From contig JAJFZO010000889.1 of assembly GCA_021397835.1 (NCBI GenBank), positions 868,001 through 932,000 on the forward strand: a stretch of DNA of 64,000 bases. The letters run 5' to 3'. A program made the translations under genes and the position numbers. The notes under the pieces were generated by a model. The model saw nothing but the letters and a program-made list of their open reading frames with translations. It did no database searches and was not told the DNA's origin. This document shows positions 1 to 12,519 of the stretch, piece after piece. The DNA is from Moringa oleifera (taxonomy: Eukaryota; Streptophyta; Magnoliopsida; Brassicales; Moringaceae). Every line of letters starts with the position of its first letter. Positions within the stretch are counted from its first letter, which is position 1.

Positions 1-90
1 ATTACTCACGTCCAAGTTACTACAAAAATTTAGGTCATAGTTGATCTCAACATGCCTTCTTGTGCAGGCTTGCGGTACCCTCTATACATC

Positions 91-98
91 TATATAAG
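91..98 (+). promoter_or_regulatory. TATA box of the RGF/GLV peptide gene
   Basis: A TATATAAG match lies about 70 bases upstream of the start codon at 168, which puts transcription start near 120-130 and leaves a short leader of roughly 45 bases. No upstream ATG lies between the expected start site and the coding ATG. The assignment rests on motif and spacing only. Confidence 0.6.
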
Positions 99-167
99 AG
101 AGCAACGCATGAAGAGAGACTACATAAGGTAAAACATTTTGAAACACACCATAAGATATCGTTCACC

Positions 168-485
168 ATGGCTAGGGTTTCCTGCAAGCGTCTCCTTCTT
201 GTTGCTTTCTTACTTCTTTGCTTCTTTTCAGTCACCGCAAGAGGTAACTAGTTTTAGTTAATTTTCTAATTCTCGTTCTTTCAGTTGAGATGATTCATTC
301 CTTGATCATTATATTCTATCTTTGCAGCTCGGAGTCTGCGAGTAACTAGCCATAACGGACCAGCTGAGAGTGGTCAGGATGATACCTTACTTGCACCTAA
401 AGAAGATGGAGCAGCAGCCGACAGTGATGAACTAGTGGTCATGGATTACACCCCGGCGAGAAAGAAGCCTCCGATCCACAACTGA
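168..485 (+). CDS. RGF/GOLVEN/CLEL secreted peptide precursor (77 aa)
   Basis: Two exons, 168-243 and 328-485, joined by an 84-base GT-AG intron that follows the signal peptide. The precursor has 77 residues: a basic N-end, a hydrophobic signal peptide core (residues about 7-23, rich in L, V and F), an acidic variable region, and a C-terminal DYTPARKKPPIHN followed directly by the stop. That 13-residue end fits the family pattern: Asp-Tyr for tyrosine sulfation, a basic middle, then PP-x-HN. It is closest in style to the GLV1/GLV2 (CLEL6) group, which has KPPIHN endings. Family knowledge: the peptide is sulfated, cleaved and secreted, and acts through RGFR/RGI receptor kinases in root meristem maintenance and gravitropic growth. 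A TATA box lies at 91-98 and an AATAAA at 715-720. The exact orthologue is not assignable. Confidence 0.9.
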
Positions 486-1488
486 AATGGCAAATTTTGT
501 AGAGCAATAAGTATTAATTCCTACAAATTAATCAGCTTCTTCTCGTCATCACTGTTTATAGTTAATACATATATAGTAAAAGAAAGAATGATTCACATAT
601 CTTATAGCCTAGCAGCTAGCTAGGGTTCATATTTCATATGGGTATAATTTTTTAAAAATAGGGTCATGTCAAGATTTTCTGGGAGATTGTTAGTGTGAAA
701 TGCTACAAAATTTTAATAAAATGTACGAGTGATTATCCCTTTTGGTCCAATATCTATTCGGTGATATATATGAAAAGCAATGAGAGTGTAGAACTGTTTA
801 TCTAATGGTTTATTTAATCAGTTTAATCAACGATAGGTTCAAGTGATTCCTGATGCACGTAATCATATAGCTAGATAATTGATGGAGCATTTACCCTACT
901 TTTACACATTTGAGGGACGTTTCTTACCTATTAACTTCCATGACGAAAAAATGAAATGATAATTCAAAATAAGGATGTGAAGAATCTGATATTTATAGCA
1001 ACAGTTGACAAACTAAAAGATATACTTAATTGAAAGAGAATACTGTGGCTGCCATGCATATCCAAGAGGCATTAGGGTCTCTTGTTTAGTGCTGCTGCGT
1101 AGACTCTCTTGCACTTTTGAAGAGAAAGCAATGCTACTTTTAGAGTACTACCTGCTTTATGCCCCATGGAGCAGAAGCCTGCTGCTTTATCTATTCAAAT
1201 GTTATAAATCAACTGATATAGCTTATATATACCACACTTCTTGTTGTCTTCATAGAGAATATATTGTTTGGATTAAGATCTCCTTAATAAAAAATTAAAA
1301 TGATTTATTAAATTAATATGAAAAAATAAATTATAATAATTATCATTTTGTTTAAAGTTTAACACAATTCAGATCAATGAGAAGTATCTTCTTATCCTTA
1401 TAGTTCTGTGTATTTTGATCCTCCTAGTTACCTGCATTTTGAGACCCTAGGTTTCATAGTTTCTGTTGAAATATGGCAAAAAATTGTG
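486..1488. other. 3' flank of the peptide gene, no gene seen
   Basis: Contains the 3' untranslated region of the peptide gene, with an AATAAA at 715-720 as a possible polyadenylation signal, then AT-rich sequence. A 69-codon open frame at 1089-1298 has no recognisable protein features. Confidence 0.5.
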
Positions 1489-1703
1489 CAGGTACTGGGA
1501 GCATTGCTGCAGAATTACCCACTTCTTCTTAGGTTTGTCCCTTGGAGAAAGATAAGTTGATCAATAAGCAGGTTAATTAATAGCCATTTGCATAAAAAGA
1601 CAGATGCAGAAGGCAATGTGATTCAGGCAGGAGGTCCTACAAAGATGTCAAAGGCCAAGAAAGTCTGAGAGGAGCATCCCTCTGGAAAGAAACAGGAAAA
1701 GAC
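1489..1703 (+). pseudogene. Unidentified coding relic with an in-frame stop
   Basis: Two short stretches read like protein. Near 1493-1557, after an AG acceptor, the frame gives VLGALLQNYPLLLRFVPWRK. From about 1599 another frame gives GNVIQAGGPTKMSKAKKV, then a stop at the next codon, then EEHPSGKKQEKT and a second stop. The pattern suggests the C-terminal exons of a gene inactivated by a stop, but I do not recognise the family. It lies between the peptide gene and the 3' end of the UBP27 gene. It could also be chance coding-like sequence. Confidence 0.3.
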
Positions 1704-2441
1704 TTGATAATAGCTCAAAATGTTCTATTAATAATTTCTCTCTTGTTTCATCTGCAACGCCTTTAGTTCCATTACTAGAAATATCAAAGTACTACAGTAC
1801 ATATTTTTCTCGGTTCTTTAACTCAGCTGGAAAGCAACACCATCAGCCTCCTTCAAGTCAAAACCTGAAATCTTGTCGATTCACGACATGCGTGAAGAAC
1901 ATACAGAGGTTTGCCCACTCTCCACCGGGACAGCCCCAAAGAAGTCAGAATCTTAATGAGGAATGGATGTTACAGCCAGTGCAGCTCAGCACCAGCAAAG
2001 CAGGTCATGTCTTCCGGATATCATTTCAGCCAGATTTGCATATGACATCAGAGAGCAAGCAATAAAGTTGAAAGGTTGAAATAAGTTCAAAAGATATCAA
2101 AGACAATGCAAAGTCACAAGCAATGTCTAATGAATAGCAAATCATATCAAGACATCTAGCTAAACTGCAATAGCATCATCAGTTGAGATTTCATCACTCC
2201 TATCATTGAATCAGTCCTTTCAATTCGAGATCCAAAAGGGTAAAACTGTAGTCAATCAGAGCTTGCACTCGCTGAATCAACAGTAACTATACAGGCTGTG
2301 AAAATTGCAGATGCTGCAAATAGCTCCCCTGATCCCTTGTAAGTGCTAACATGGAGTTGAAACTGAAGAAGCATCTTTTGGCAGGGAAGATACAGTGAAA
2401 TTTTTATACCACAACAGAGCAGATCAGGTGCAGTTTCAGAC
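1704..2441 (-). other. Probable 3' untranslated region of the UBP27-like gene
   Basis: Lies downstream of the UBP27 stop codon in minus orientation. No convincing coding sequence is seen. The 100-codon open frame at 2252-2554 overlaps the last UBP27 exon in another frame and is a shadow. The exact 3' end of the transcript is not visible. Confidence 0.4.
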
Positions 2442-5400
2442 TTAAACCCTCTCGTAAAAAAGCAAGCTAGCCTCTGCTGCAAGAACATCACTTTCTGAAA
2501 CAATGGATACTTCAGAATCTGATATACTAAACCAGCGCAAACCAGCAGCATCATTGTTACCCAAATCTTCTTTCTGCAACTCAGTCTTCACATTTCTGTA
2601 GACAGTATAATGCCCACTTCCTGCTCTTCCAAAGTGCTCCACAACTGCGATAAGATGATACAAATGATTTTCTGATGGTGCCACTTTACAAGGCATGTTG
2701 ACCTACAATCAAGAAATGACACTTGACAAATCATATAAGGATAAATCTATGACCAAATTCTAGTAGATCACAGTACATATAATACCAGATTCATTACATT
2801 AAGTAGTTTCATGACTAACAAATCTCAATTTAACAAGCACAGACATTTTTTCAATGAGAAAAAGAATCCATTCACAAAAGCACTAAAAGGGTGCCACCGA
2901 AGCACACGTCAATAGACAATAAAATGAGATCAATAGATACAAAAGTTCCTAATAATCTCCAAGAACAAGAAATCACATCTTGTATATCCTTGGAAAAGTA
3001 AGAAGCCAAATTGCAAGAAACATGGAGAGAACAGAGCACCAATTACATGCTTTCACCAGGCTAGGCCTGGAGAATTACTTCTGAGGGCACTTCCCTTCCT
3101 CTTCAGTTTGAAGAAATTGTAGCATCTATTGACCTATATGCTTCACACTTCTACCATACCAACCATCAACCATCCCTCACATATGCTAGTACAGGTTATA
3201 AGACCCATAAAAAAGAGATTGAAACATTAAGCGGATGGTCACTTGGTAAGACTTGACTTAAAGGTGCAAGCAGAACCAAACCAGCCAATAGTCCTCAAAT
3301 TGCAACACAAAAAGCAGCACTTGAAATTAGGTCAGAAGCGGGAAAAACTGAATAATTAGGTTTCAGGCAAATTAAACAAGTGACAAACGAAGTGCCAGTT
3401 TAAACATAGTTATTTTGATAGCTGAAGCAATCATATCTCCTCTTCCAATTTTAAAGGAGATTCCCTCATCTCTCTATCGGAGATTTATATCGGACAGGTC
3501 AACCTGTATTCTTGAGTGGCATGTCACAAGTGCCAAATTTCATGGAAAACCAAGGGAAATAAGCCTCTACAGCTGCTCCATTGTGATCCAAATTTTGCGA
3601 ACACAAGTATCATATATGCCCACCTTGCTATCAATTTTATCTAAATGTTGTGGACAGTGAACATGCTTTTCAAGCAAAACCAACAATGCATTTAAAGAAA
3701 TGTCCTGCTTAGGATTTCAAAATCCAGACAAAGATGTACATGTCAACATTGACATCACAAACCTTGTTATTAAATTGGATGTTACTATCTGTATTCATAG
3801 CTTTTATAGAGTGTTCAGTTGGGGACATATCAGATTCGTGAAGAAAAGCTTCTGTGCATCCAAATTCATCTGCAACGACTGCTTCTGGACAAATACGGTT
3901 GCTTGTAGGCCTACATATGTGATTTAGTATTCCTGCATCAAATTTCATATTAGAGTGATTGAGACGAAGGCTTGGTTTGTGGTATTGCAGTTTCACCTGC
4001 CCAGTTTGACCACTTTCTCCCCACTTCTTTATTCCCACCCCACTAGTCATGAATGGGAACAAGTCCAAAACCAATGGGAAAGCAATATGGCCCTGCAATC
4101 ATCAATACAGCAGCCTACCATCAAGAAAAGAGCCATCATACCTCCAACAAACGATACATAAATATTTCTGTAGTGTTGAGAAAGTTGAAGATAAGAAATG
4201 TAAAGCAAAGAAATCCAAATACCTGCAGTTTGATTGTCTCTCCCAACACATTTACCGTAGCTCGTTGTATATGAATACATAGAATCTGTAACCATATGAT
4301 CAGAAGTACAAGAATGTTAGGAGATTTCCTACATTATCAAAAGATTTGAGTACTGAGGGTGATATACTGTTACTTCAAAAGCAGCAGAAAAAATATTAAA
4401 AGAGAAACACAGTGAACTTGGGCAAAATACTTAATTGTTTCAAGAAAAATGTAAGTCGTGAAACAAAACCAAAATGCAGAGAAAAACAAATGCATGACCC
4501 ATTATGACAGCTTTTAAGGAAACTAACAGCCTAAAAGGAAAAAGAGTGCTTCCTTATGAGTATGTTTATACCAGCTCTCTTCTATTTGATGGCAACACAA
4601 TCTTATACATATACATGTCAATGGATCAACAAGTTGTTTTATATATAGAAGAACTAGGAGTTCATCTATAGGCCACAAAAGTCCAGTCATTTACAGGCTA
4701 TGTCAATTGGTGAAAGTCTTCCTCAAACAAGCACGAGCATGACGTCAAGCCTTGCGGCACCTAGTTCATGTAAAAACTATAGAACCTTATCATCTGTCCA
4801 AGTACCCCAATTCAGCATGGCGATAACCATTTAATGACTAAGATTTATTTCTTCCTCCCCAAGACAGAAATCCCACAATTATTCCAACCTGCCAGATGTT
4901 CCCCGCTCTCAGTTTTTTCTCCATACAAGAATTATATCCCAATGTAACTTGAAGTACCTTGAGGGTTGGAACAAATAAGATTTGCGTAGTCATACCTTTG
5001 GACAACGAGCAATAGTTAGCTGCTTTAGTGTCCGTGAAAAGTTATTTGACCATGGTAATGTTTCAAGATGAAAACTATTTCGACAATCACAAGCATCTTG
5101 TCCACCGCATCTCCTAAGCTTATCAATCTCCATCTAAGAAATAACATATGGATACCATAAGCATGAAATACATGGCAGTCAATTGCTTTGAGCAAATGAT
5201 TAGATAAATAAAAGAAGTTCAACTTCATCATAAGGAAAAAAAAAAAGATGAATAAAATAAACAAAAAGAAGAGGATTAAAAAAATATAAGAAAAAGAAGA
5301 AGCAAGTATTGAGGCCTATCGCCATGGATTAATCAGGCAGAAACATGAATTCAAAATTCAAGGCGAAAAGGAAAAAATTATACTCACAAGAAAATTACCT

Positions 5401-7496
5401 CATCGGCTCCTGTCAAGGACAAATACTTCATTGCAGCATCGTGCCAGCAATTGCTGCAATGGTAATTCTCAACCAGTTCAGCAACAACAAACTGCTTCAG
5501 GCAATCCTCTAAAGTACATCCATGCCTCTAATATTACATAGAAAAGAAATTGAAAAAGAAGAGAACAACACCTTGTTATAGAGAGAATCGCCATACAGGT
5601 GAGAAACCAGGTGATAAACTAAAAAGAAACAAAGTAGTGAACCTTTGGTGACATACAATGGTGGACCTATTATCGAGCATTGGTGAAAGAGGCAAAGTAT
5701 GGAAAAATTGATAATCCAGTGAAATCTGCAATTATTAAAATAAAATTCCTAAATACAAAGCCGAAAATAACAGTAAATTACAGTGAGCATGACAGAGCAG
5801 TAATTTAATGAATATTATCATTAACAAAATCAAGAAATGTTATATGGAAACTGCATGAACCTGAGACGAACAACTTTGACAAGTTAATCTGCTAACAAGA
5901 ATCCCATTAAACGGTCCGAGAAAGTATTTCTGCCATCTTTCCTGCTCACTCCAATCCTCTCTTCTTCCAGGAGTAAGAATCCTACAATTAGGAGAACCAG
6001 ACACATCTGCTAGGCTACTCCGGCTTGGAATGTAACAATCAGAAATTTCTTCTCTTAAGGAGGACAAAAGAAGAAGAAATGCTTCTGCTGCATCCTACAT
6101 TTCCATAACTATGATTACACACAGACTCCTAATGAGCTTAGGTTGTTGAAACGTAGATAGGAAAGAAATTAACCTGCTGGCTTGTTAGATTGAAATCTCT
6201 GATATAAAGGGTCATTGCCAGCATCACCTTGTATGGGCTTAGAACTACTTTTTGTTCACCAAGTACACATAATTCTGCAGAAATGGAACATTCATTAATT
6301 ATGTTGAAAATGACCAAACATGGCTTGCCCATAATTATAGAAGTTTCCAACTCAAATCATATGTCTAGCATAGAGGAGCTTGCAATACAGAAATAAAACA
6401 GAAACTCAGTGATTTTCTTAGTTGTACACAGGACATTCTTGGGTAGTTTTTGGGGGGTAAACCTTTGAGGAGTCACCAAGGCAACAACTAGGAATTGTGA
6501 TTAAGCACCATAAAAACCAAAATATAAGCCTACAAGTTTCAGGCCTAGCCAGTATCTATAAATCCTTCACTTGTCCCATAACCTATTCATATGGAATTCC
6601 ATTAACTTGAAACTTCAACTGAATTGTTGGGGATACAGTTGGGTATGCCCAAAGGAAACCACCAACTAGGAATTCAAGAATCAAGATGTTTCCATAAGCC
6701 TCACTTCTTTTCCAGTGAAAATGTAGTCATTGAATTGCTCATATGATTGTTGAAGGAAGCAAACACCAACATAGTTCCAGCTTTCATATGACAAAAGTTT
6801 AAACACAATAAAGAATTCCAGATAACTAATGAAACTTTCACCTCACCTTCCAACAAAGTAGCCAACGCAAATGTAAGTGGCAGATTTTCAGCCTGTTCCT
6901 CAACTGCTAATGGTTCAGATTCCTCAGCAGCCCTTTGAAGAAAAGGTCGAAAATCTGAAGAGCTAGCCAAGGCCTTTGAAAATTTCCACACGGAAATAGA
7001 CCAACGACACCAATTAGATGGAAAGGACTATCTTTAGGGTCCATTTAAGGATCACCAATGAAAGTCTTGATTCTCAAGAAGGAAAGAACCACATAACTGA
7101 AACTTTAATCAACTTAGCCACTAAAGCAGAAAGTAAGATGATTTTAAATAGTTAAAGCTTAAATATCAAGTGTTGTTTCCTTGCTCAAGGTGATTGTACC
7201 TGCAATATAACATTCAAAAAACAGTTATTGCCAAGATTTTGCAACCCAGGCACCAAGAACACGTTCTCCAACCGACTCTCTCCGCCAAGAAACAGCCGTG
7301 AAGTACTCAAATTTCTCAATTTACCGTCTTTTATAACCAAAAGAAATCCAGCAACACCTAATAGAGCTGCAGCTGATAAGTGAAACCCAGAAGCCGAAAC
7401 CCACTTCAAGTGAAACAAAGCTCGGCATCCATGCCTGAGATACTGGATTACAGCCTTCACGGCTGTATCTCCTATTCTCGGTCTATTGGGATCCAT
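2442..7496 (-). CDS. UBP27: Ubiquitin carboxyl-terminal hydrolase 27-like (USP/C19 deubiquitinase)
   Basis: Ten exons, in transcript order: 7200-7496, 6847-6973, 6174-6274, 5861-6094, 5643-5725, 5399-5525, 4996-5133, 4223-4285, 3763-4092, 2442-2702. All have GT-AG borders and closing phases, giving 586 residues. Start chosen at MDPNR (7496); the frame upstream is open but has no ATG at the position where it begins. Residues about 39-55 form a hydrophobic membrane anchor. The Cys box GLQNLGNNCFLNVILQ places the nucleophile at C92. The His box EHFGRAGSGHYTVYR gives H531, with a following Asp near 562. Two CxxC pairs (TCQSC and HCSNC) match the zinc ribbon of USP fingers. Arabidopsis UBP27 is a mitochondrial outer membrane enzyme linked to organelle shape; the N-terminal anchor followed directly by the catalytic domain fits that type. 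Length is somewhat above the roughly 500 residues I recall for Arabidopsis, mostly through a low-complexity insert before the His box. Confidence 0.9.
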
Positions 7497-10299
7497 TTTC
7501 TTGGTTGTTTGGATAGTTAAAAGGAAAAGCCCGTCCAAACAGAGCGAAATTATGAGAAAACAGAATAGACTTAGCAGCTTCCAAGAAAATATTACAAGCA
7601 AGAGGAGGACAAAATCTTACTAACCTTTCTTCAGGTTCTTAGCTTCTATTGCCAAGCCCATGGGCTCCACTGAAGTTGATTTTATTTTAAAAATTAGCTT
7701 TACATAATTACATAGGCTAAATAAGAAAAAAAATTAAATTTTGTTTGAATTTTAATGTTAATATTAAAATTAATTTAGTTTTATAGTTAAAATTTTAAAA
7801 AATTTGATATAAAAACTTTAAATAAAGTATAATTTATTTAAATTATTTTTAAAAATTTTTAATAAAAATAAAAATAAAAATTTTAAAAATTAAAAAATAA
7901 ATATTATTTTAAACCTTGCATTTTGTACTTTTTCTGTAATCAAATTTTGATTTTAAAACATTCGCAAAAAAATTTTATTTATTAATTTTATTTAAATTAA
8001 ATTTGATGAAAATTATTATAAAAAAATTTAATGGTTTTTTAAATTATTAAAATGTTTTAAAAAATCATTCATCATATTTGAATATTTTTTTGACTAACGA
8101 ACTACTTTGTATAACTTTTTAAAATTTAAATAATATAAAGTTTTTTAAAAATATTTTCAATGCTAAATTTTTTTTTATTTTTTTGTGATAGTATTTGCAA
8201 TATTTTTTTACATCTGTGAAAATTTTAAATCAAAATTTATTATAAAATATCTTTAATTTAAATACTTTTAATTTTTAAATTTTTTTAATAAAGTTAAATT
8301 TGATATAAATTGATAAATTATAATTTATTTAAAAATATTTTAAAAGTTAAAGTTTGATTATAGAGAAAGCAAAACTCAAGATTTTAAATGATATTTATTT
8401 AAAATTAAACTGTACATGCTTTTTAATTCGAACATAAACTTTAATTTAATTTAATTTTATATTTTATTTTTCAATTTGATTCAATACAATTAATTTTTGT
8501 TAAAAAAATAAATTTAAAAATATTTAAATTAAATATTTTATATAATAAATTTTAATTTAAAATTTTGCAAAGATAAAAGAAACATTTAAACTATCATTAA
8601 AAAAAATAAAAACTTTTTTGTCACTAAAAAAATCCTTTTAAAATTTTAAAGTAAAAATCTCATCGAACTTTTATATTTAGTTCGAATGATAAATCAAATT
8701 TTTATATTTAAAAAATAATATTATATACCTTAAAATAACAAAAATTGATAAAACAACTTTTTAACCTAACTCTGTTAAAAATTAGAGTTAACATAAAGGG
8801 TATTTTCAAATTTTAAAAAAAAAATTCTCTAGAAAAATACAAAACACCATGCTTCTTCTTCCTTCCTCTGTTTTGTAAAAATTTCATCCCTTTTCTCGTT
8901 TACTCACATAAACCTTGATTCTCCACATTCAAAAAAATTTAAAATTAAAAAAAGAAAACACTAATCAAGAAAGAGTTCATTATTATGAACACTCTTTCTT
9001 TTTTGAACTTTAATTAATTACCAACTGCATTCCATTATAATATAAAACTTAAATGAATGAAAGCAACTAAAAGGTCCTTAAATTGATTTGATAAAATTTT
9101 TCTAGATTGAACCTATAAATTCTTAAGAAGAAAGATCTGAGAAGAAGAATTAAAAAGATATTAATAACAACGAAGTATTAAGAAAAGAGAATAGAAGAAA
9201 AAAGAGAAATAGAGGAAGAATAGAGAAAACGAAAAAAAATAAATGAATATTTTTTTTTGAAATTTTGTCCTTACTCTTTATTAAAGCTTAATTATCATCA
9301 TGTTATTACTGAAATATTAATCCAAGATTTATAATACAAAAATTTTAAAATTTGATTTGATCGATATTGAACATGATCCAATTTGTCACTCAGACTAAAT
9401 ATAAAAATTTTATGAAACTTCTATCCAAAATTTTATACTATAAAAAGTTTGAAAATGCATTAAAAAATAGTTTGCAAGTCCAAAATTTTTTAAATTTGAG
9501 TTATTGTTTCAAAATGAAATGTTAAATTTATTTGAAGCATTTTTTTTTTTTTTGGGATTTCAATTATGAAAATATTTTTAATTTTTTATAGTTGATTTCA
9601 AGTAAATTCTAATTGAAATAATATTAACATTTTTGAGGGTCAAGTTGAATCAAATTGAAATTTAAAGTTCAATTGAAAAGTTTGTTAACTTTTTTTTTTG
9701 GCTGTTTATCCAAAAAAAATGTCGCATAATTACTTGAACTAGTTTTAAATTAAATCAAATTGAATCTAAAAATCAATTAAAACTTTGATATTTAAATTAA
9801 AACTAAAGTAAACAATATTTAAAATCTTGAAAAATGTTTTCTCGTAGTAATAGATTTTGGAAATGTTAAGATTTTAGAGAGAATAAAGAGGAATAATGAA
9901 AAAATAGAAAAAAGGCAAGAATAAAACTAGGTCTCATGCCTTAATAAGAGAGATATTAGATCTCAAAAACACTAAAAATTTTCAAATTATAATAAAAAAA
10001 TCTTTCTTAAATATTAAAGTGATTTAAATATTTGCACCCATCAAATATTCATAAAAATAATAAATTTAAAGACTTAATAGGAACAAAATTAATAGAAATA
10101 AAAAATTTAAAATTCTCATAAAAACTTTAATAAAACTAGAAAATCAAAATTTTAATGAAAATAAAAAATACATATTATTTCATAATTGAAGCTTTATGCT
10201 TAAAATTCGTTCCCAAATGATTGGTGTTTCATAAATTATAACTGGTTTGAATGAAGTGCAAAAGAACTGTAAAACTTTCTAAGAGATTTCAGCAGGAGG
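7497..10299. other. AT-rich intergenic DNA
   Basis: Includes the UBP27 promoter side (about 7497-7680), followed by about 2.5 kb of very AT-rich sequence with runs of A and T and many short direct and inverted matches. No protein-like frame, RNA gene or element border could be recognised. It may hold very old transposon debris. Confidence 0.6.
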
Positions 10300-11720
10300 A
10301 ATCAAGTTCTAGCTTAATTGAGGGAGAGCGTATAGCCAAGTGCTGAACAATGCATAGCAGCAGAAATAGAAAAGCTGAAATCAAGGAGCTTCAAGGAAAT
10401 AATATCTAGATGAATGTAGCCCTTTGGTTCCAAGCTAAGAAGGAAGACATGTCTTTCCTAGAAGCAAACAGGAGTTGGGAGCCAATAAAAAAGCCCAAAA
10501 ATCAGAAAATTATAGACTATATATGGATGGGTCTACAAGCTGAAAAAAATAAGGGTGGTCGCCGGGGGACTCACTAAAGTTGAAAGTATAGACCACACTG
10601 AAATTTTTTTTCCTATAGTCAATTACAAAAAAACTAGGATGGTTCCTAAGCAAATGGATGTGAAAACAATTAGCTTGCATGGTGAATTGATTGAAGAAGT
10701 CTTTGTATGGCCTAAGGTAGTCTCCCAGGCCAGACAAAGAAGGTTTGAGACCTTCATGTGAAGGTTTCACTACAAGCTCATTTGATGCACATATTTACTT
10801 TCAGAATTGCAGGGTGCAATGGTCCAGTGGTACTGCTGCTTTATTCAGATGATATACATCACTAGCAGTAGCTTGCATCAAATATGCTCAGTCAAGAGGA
10901 GATTTAGTAGAGAATTTGATATGAAAGACTGTGAACCTGCTAAGAGAATCTTGGGAATGCAGATTCAAAGAAATAGGAGTAAGAGATGGTTGAAGCTAAC
11001 TCAGGAGCATTACCTTCAAAAGGTTGCAGAAAGATTCTTCATGCGTCAAGCCAAACCAATTTCAGTACCCCTACGAACTCACTTCAAGCGCTCTACATCA
11101 AATTGTCCCAGCTCAAAATAAGAAAGGTAGGAAATGGACAACATACCCTATTCAAATGTTGTGAATTCCATCATGTATGTCATGAACTGCGGTAGGTCTG
11201 ATTTGTCTTATGCAATCAGCTTTCTCAGCAGTTACATGAGCAATCTAGACAAAGATTATTGGCAGCCAATGAAGTGGCTCTTGAGATACACCAATGTTAA
11301 AAGGCTTATGACCTAATTTGTTTATTTTTTCAAAAAGAAGGCTAATCCAGTAAGGTTTAGTAAGTTATGTAAATTCTGACTTTGCTAAAGATATGGACAA
11401 AGATTATCACTGTCAGCTTATCTTTTTATGCTTGAAGGGTGTTGCTTTAGTTAGAAGGCACAACTTCAATAGGTTATAGCCTTGTCCAGCACAGAGGCTG
11501 AATATATTGCAAGACAGAAGGATTCAGAGAGGAGATATGTTTACTTGGTTTGTTGATGGAGCCGAAGCTCTATGGTTCTGATTGACATTATTTCAGACAG
11601 CCAATCAACAATTCATTTGCGCGAAAATCCTGCAACACGAGCACATGAACACCTAAATGTCATGTAACATTTCATCCAACAAAAGGTGTGGGATAAAAGA
11701 AGCGTTTAATGCCTATTCAG
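10300..11720 (+). mobile_element. Degenerate Ty1/copia retrotransposon pol fragment
   Basis: Broken pieces of a copia polyprotein appear in order across shifting frames. First is the start of the reverse transcriptase (NRSWEPIKKPKNQKIIDY at about 10,470; LVAGGLTKVESIDHTEIF at about 10,555-10,610; MDVKTISLHGELIEEVF at about 10,657). Next is the thumb region (SREFDMKDCEPAKRILGM at about 10,905). Then comes the RNase H side (SNVVNSIMYVMNCGRSDLSY at about 11,150; a TEAEYIA-like block near 11,490; a HLNVM-like block with FIQQK near 11,650-11,690). The catalytic YVDD site is not intact. Stops and frameshifts interrupt every domain, and gag, protease and integrase are absent. The copy is dead, and no pair of LTRs was identified. 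Confidence 0.85.
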
Positions 11721-12519
11721 TCTGCTCAGAGTTGGTTTCTAGATCAAAGAAGATTTTGTTCAAGTAATCCAGCAAAACCAACATGAAGCAGTGAAGAAAA
11801 GCTGCGTTTTGGCTCTTTGGACAATTATGTTTGTTATTCAAACCAATGGTCAATGTTGCCCACCTGGAGAAGTTATATATCCTCCCAACTGTGACACTTT
11901 AAGTGGCCAGTTAGTTGGCCACATGGACTAGTTCCTTAGAAGATAAATACCATGTTGTTGAAGAGCAAAGATACAAAATGTGTTTATCTTTAAGAATCCT
12001 GAGTGCTCAAGTTGCAGGAAATTTAGAAGCCAATCCAATTACATTAATCTTGTGTTGATCCGTTACTTAGTTTGGAGAAGTTGCAAGAACAATTAGAGGT
12101 TGTTTAGGTGTTCAAGTTTGAATTGAATTGTTTCACTAATTGGCGTTTATTCATTGCTTGAAACTCAGCCCGCAAATCAGTACAAAACAGAGCAAAAACG
12201 TAAGAAAGAATTTGAGTTTTCCATCAGCCAACTACTGTTTATTTGGTATTGCAGTTCTGAGGTTTGAAGACTACATATACACACCAAAGACTCTGGACTA
12301 CCATCACATTTCAACAATGCCATTAGCAACTATCGTTCATTTTCTTGGCCAGATGGCAACTATCATTCATTACAAATACAATTATGATATCAAGTTTCAC
12401 AATTGTATCATATGGCTCTAATTTGTGAACTGTTCTTCACAAATTGAGTGGACTATAAATACCCAAAAACAAAAAAATCACAAGCCATAAAAACTGTCAG
12501 ATTGGCGCAGATACAGTTT
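11721..12519. other. Gap between the copia relic and THG1; possible LTR remnant
   Basis: Sequence from about 11,750 to 12,120 follows directly on the copia RNase H end and may be a worn 3' LTR, but no matching 5' copy is visible. The 93-codon frame at 12,140-12,421 has no recognisable domain. The part next to 12,520 is probably the THG1 3' untranslated region. Confidence 0.4.

Noticed and set aside
7497..7601. In-frame hydrophobic extension upstream of the UBP27 ATG
   Set aside because: The apparent methionine at 7,601 is encoded by TTG, not ATG. The stretch is most likely 5' leader, and MDPNR at 7,496 is the first in-frame ATG.
12140..12421. Plus-strand 93-codon frame left of THG1
   Set aside because: No domain, no splice or promoter support; next to the copia relic and antisense to the likely THG1 3' end.
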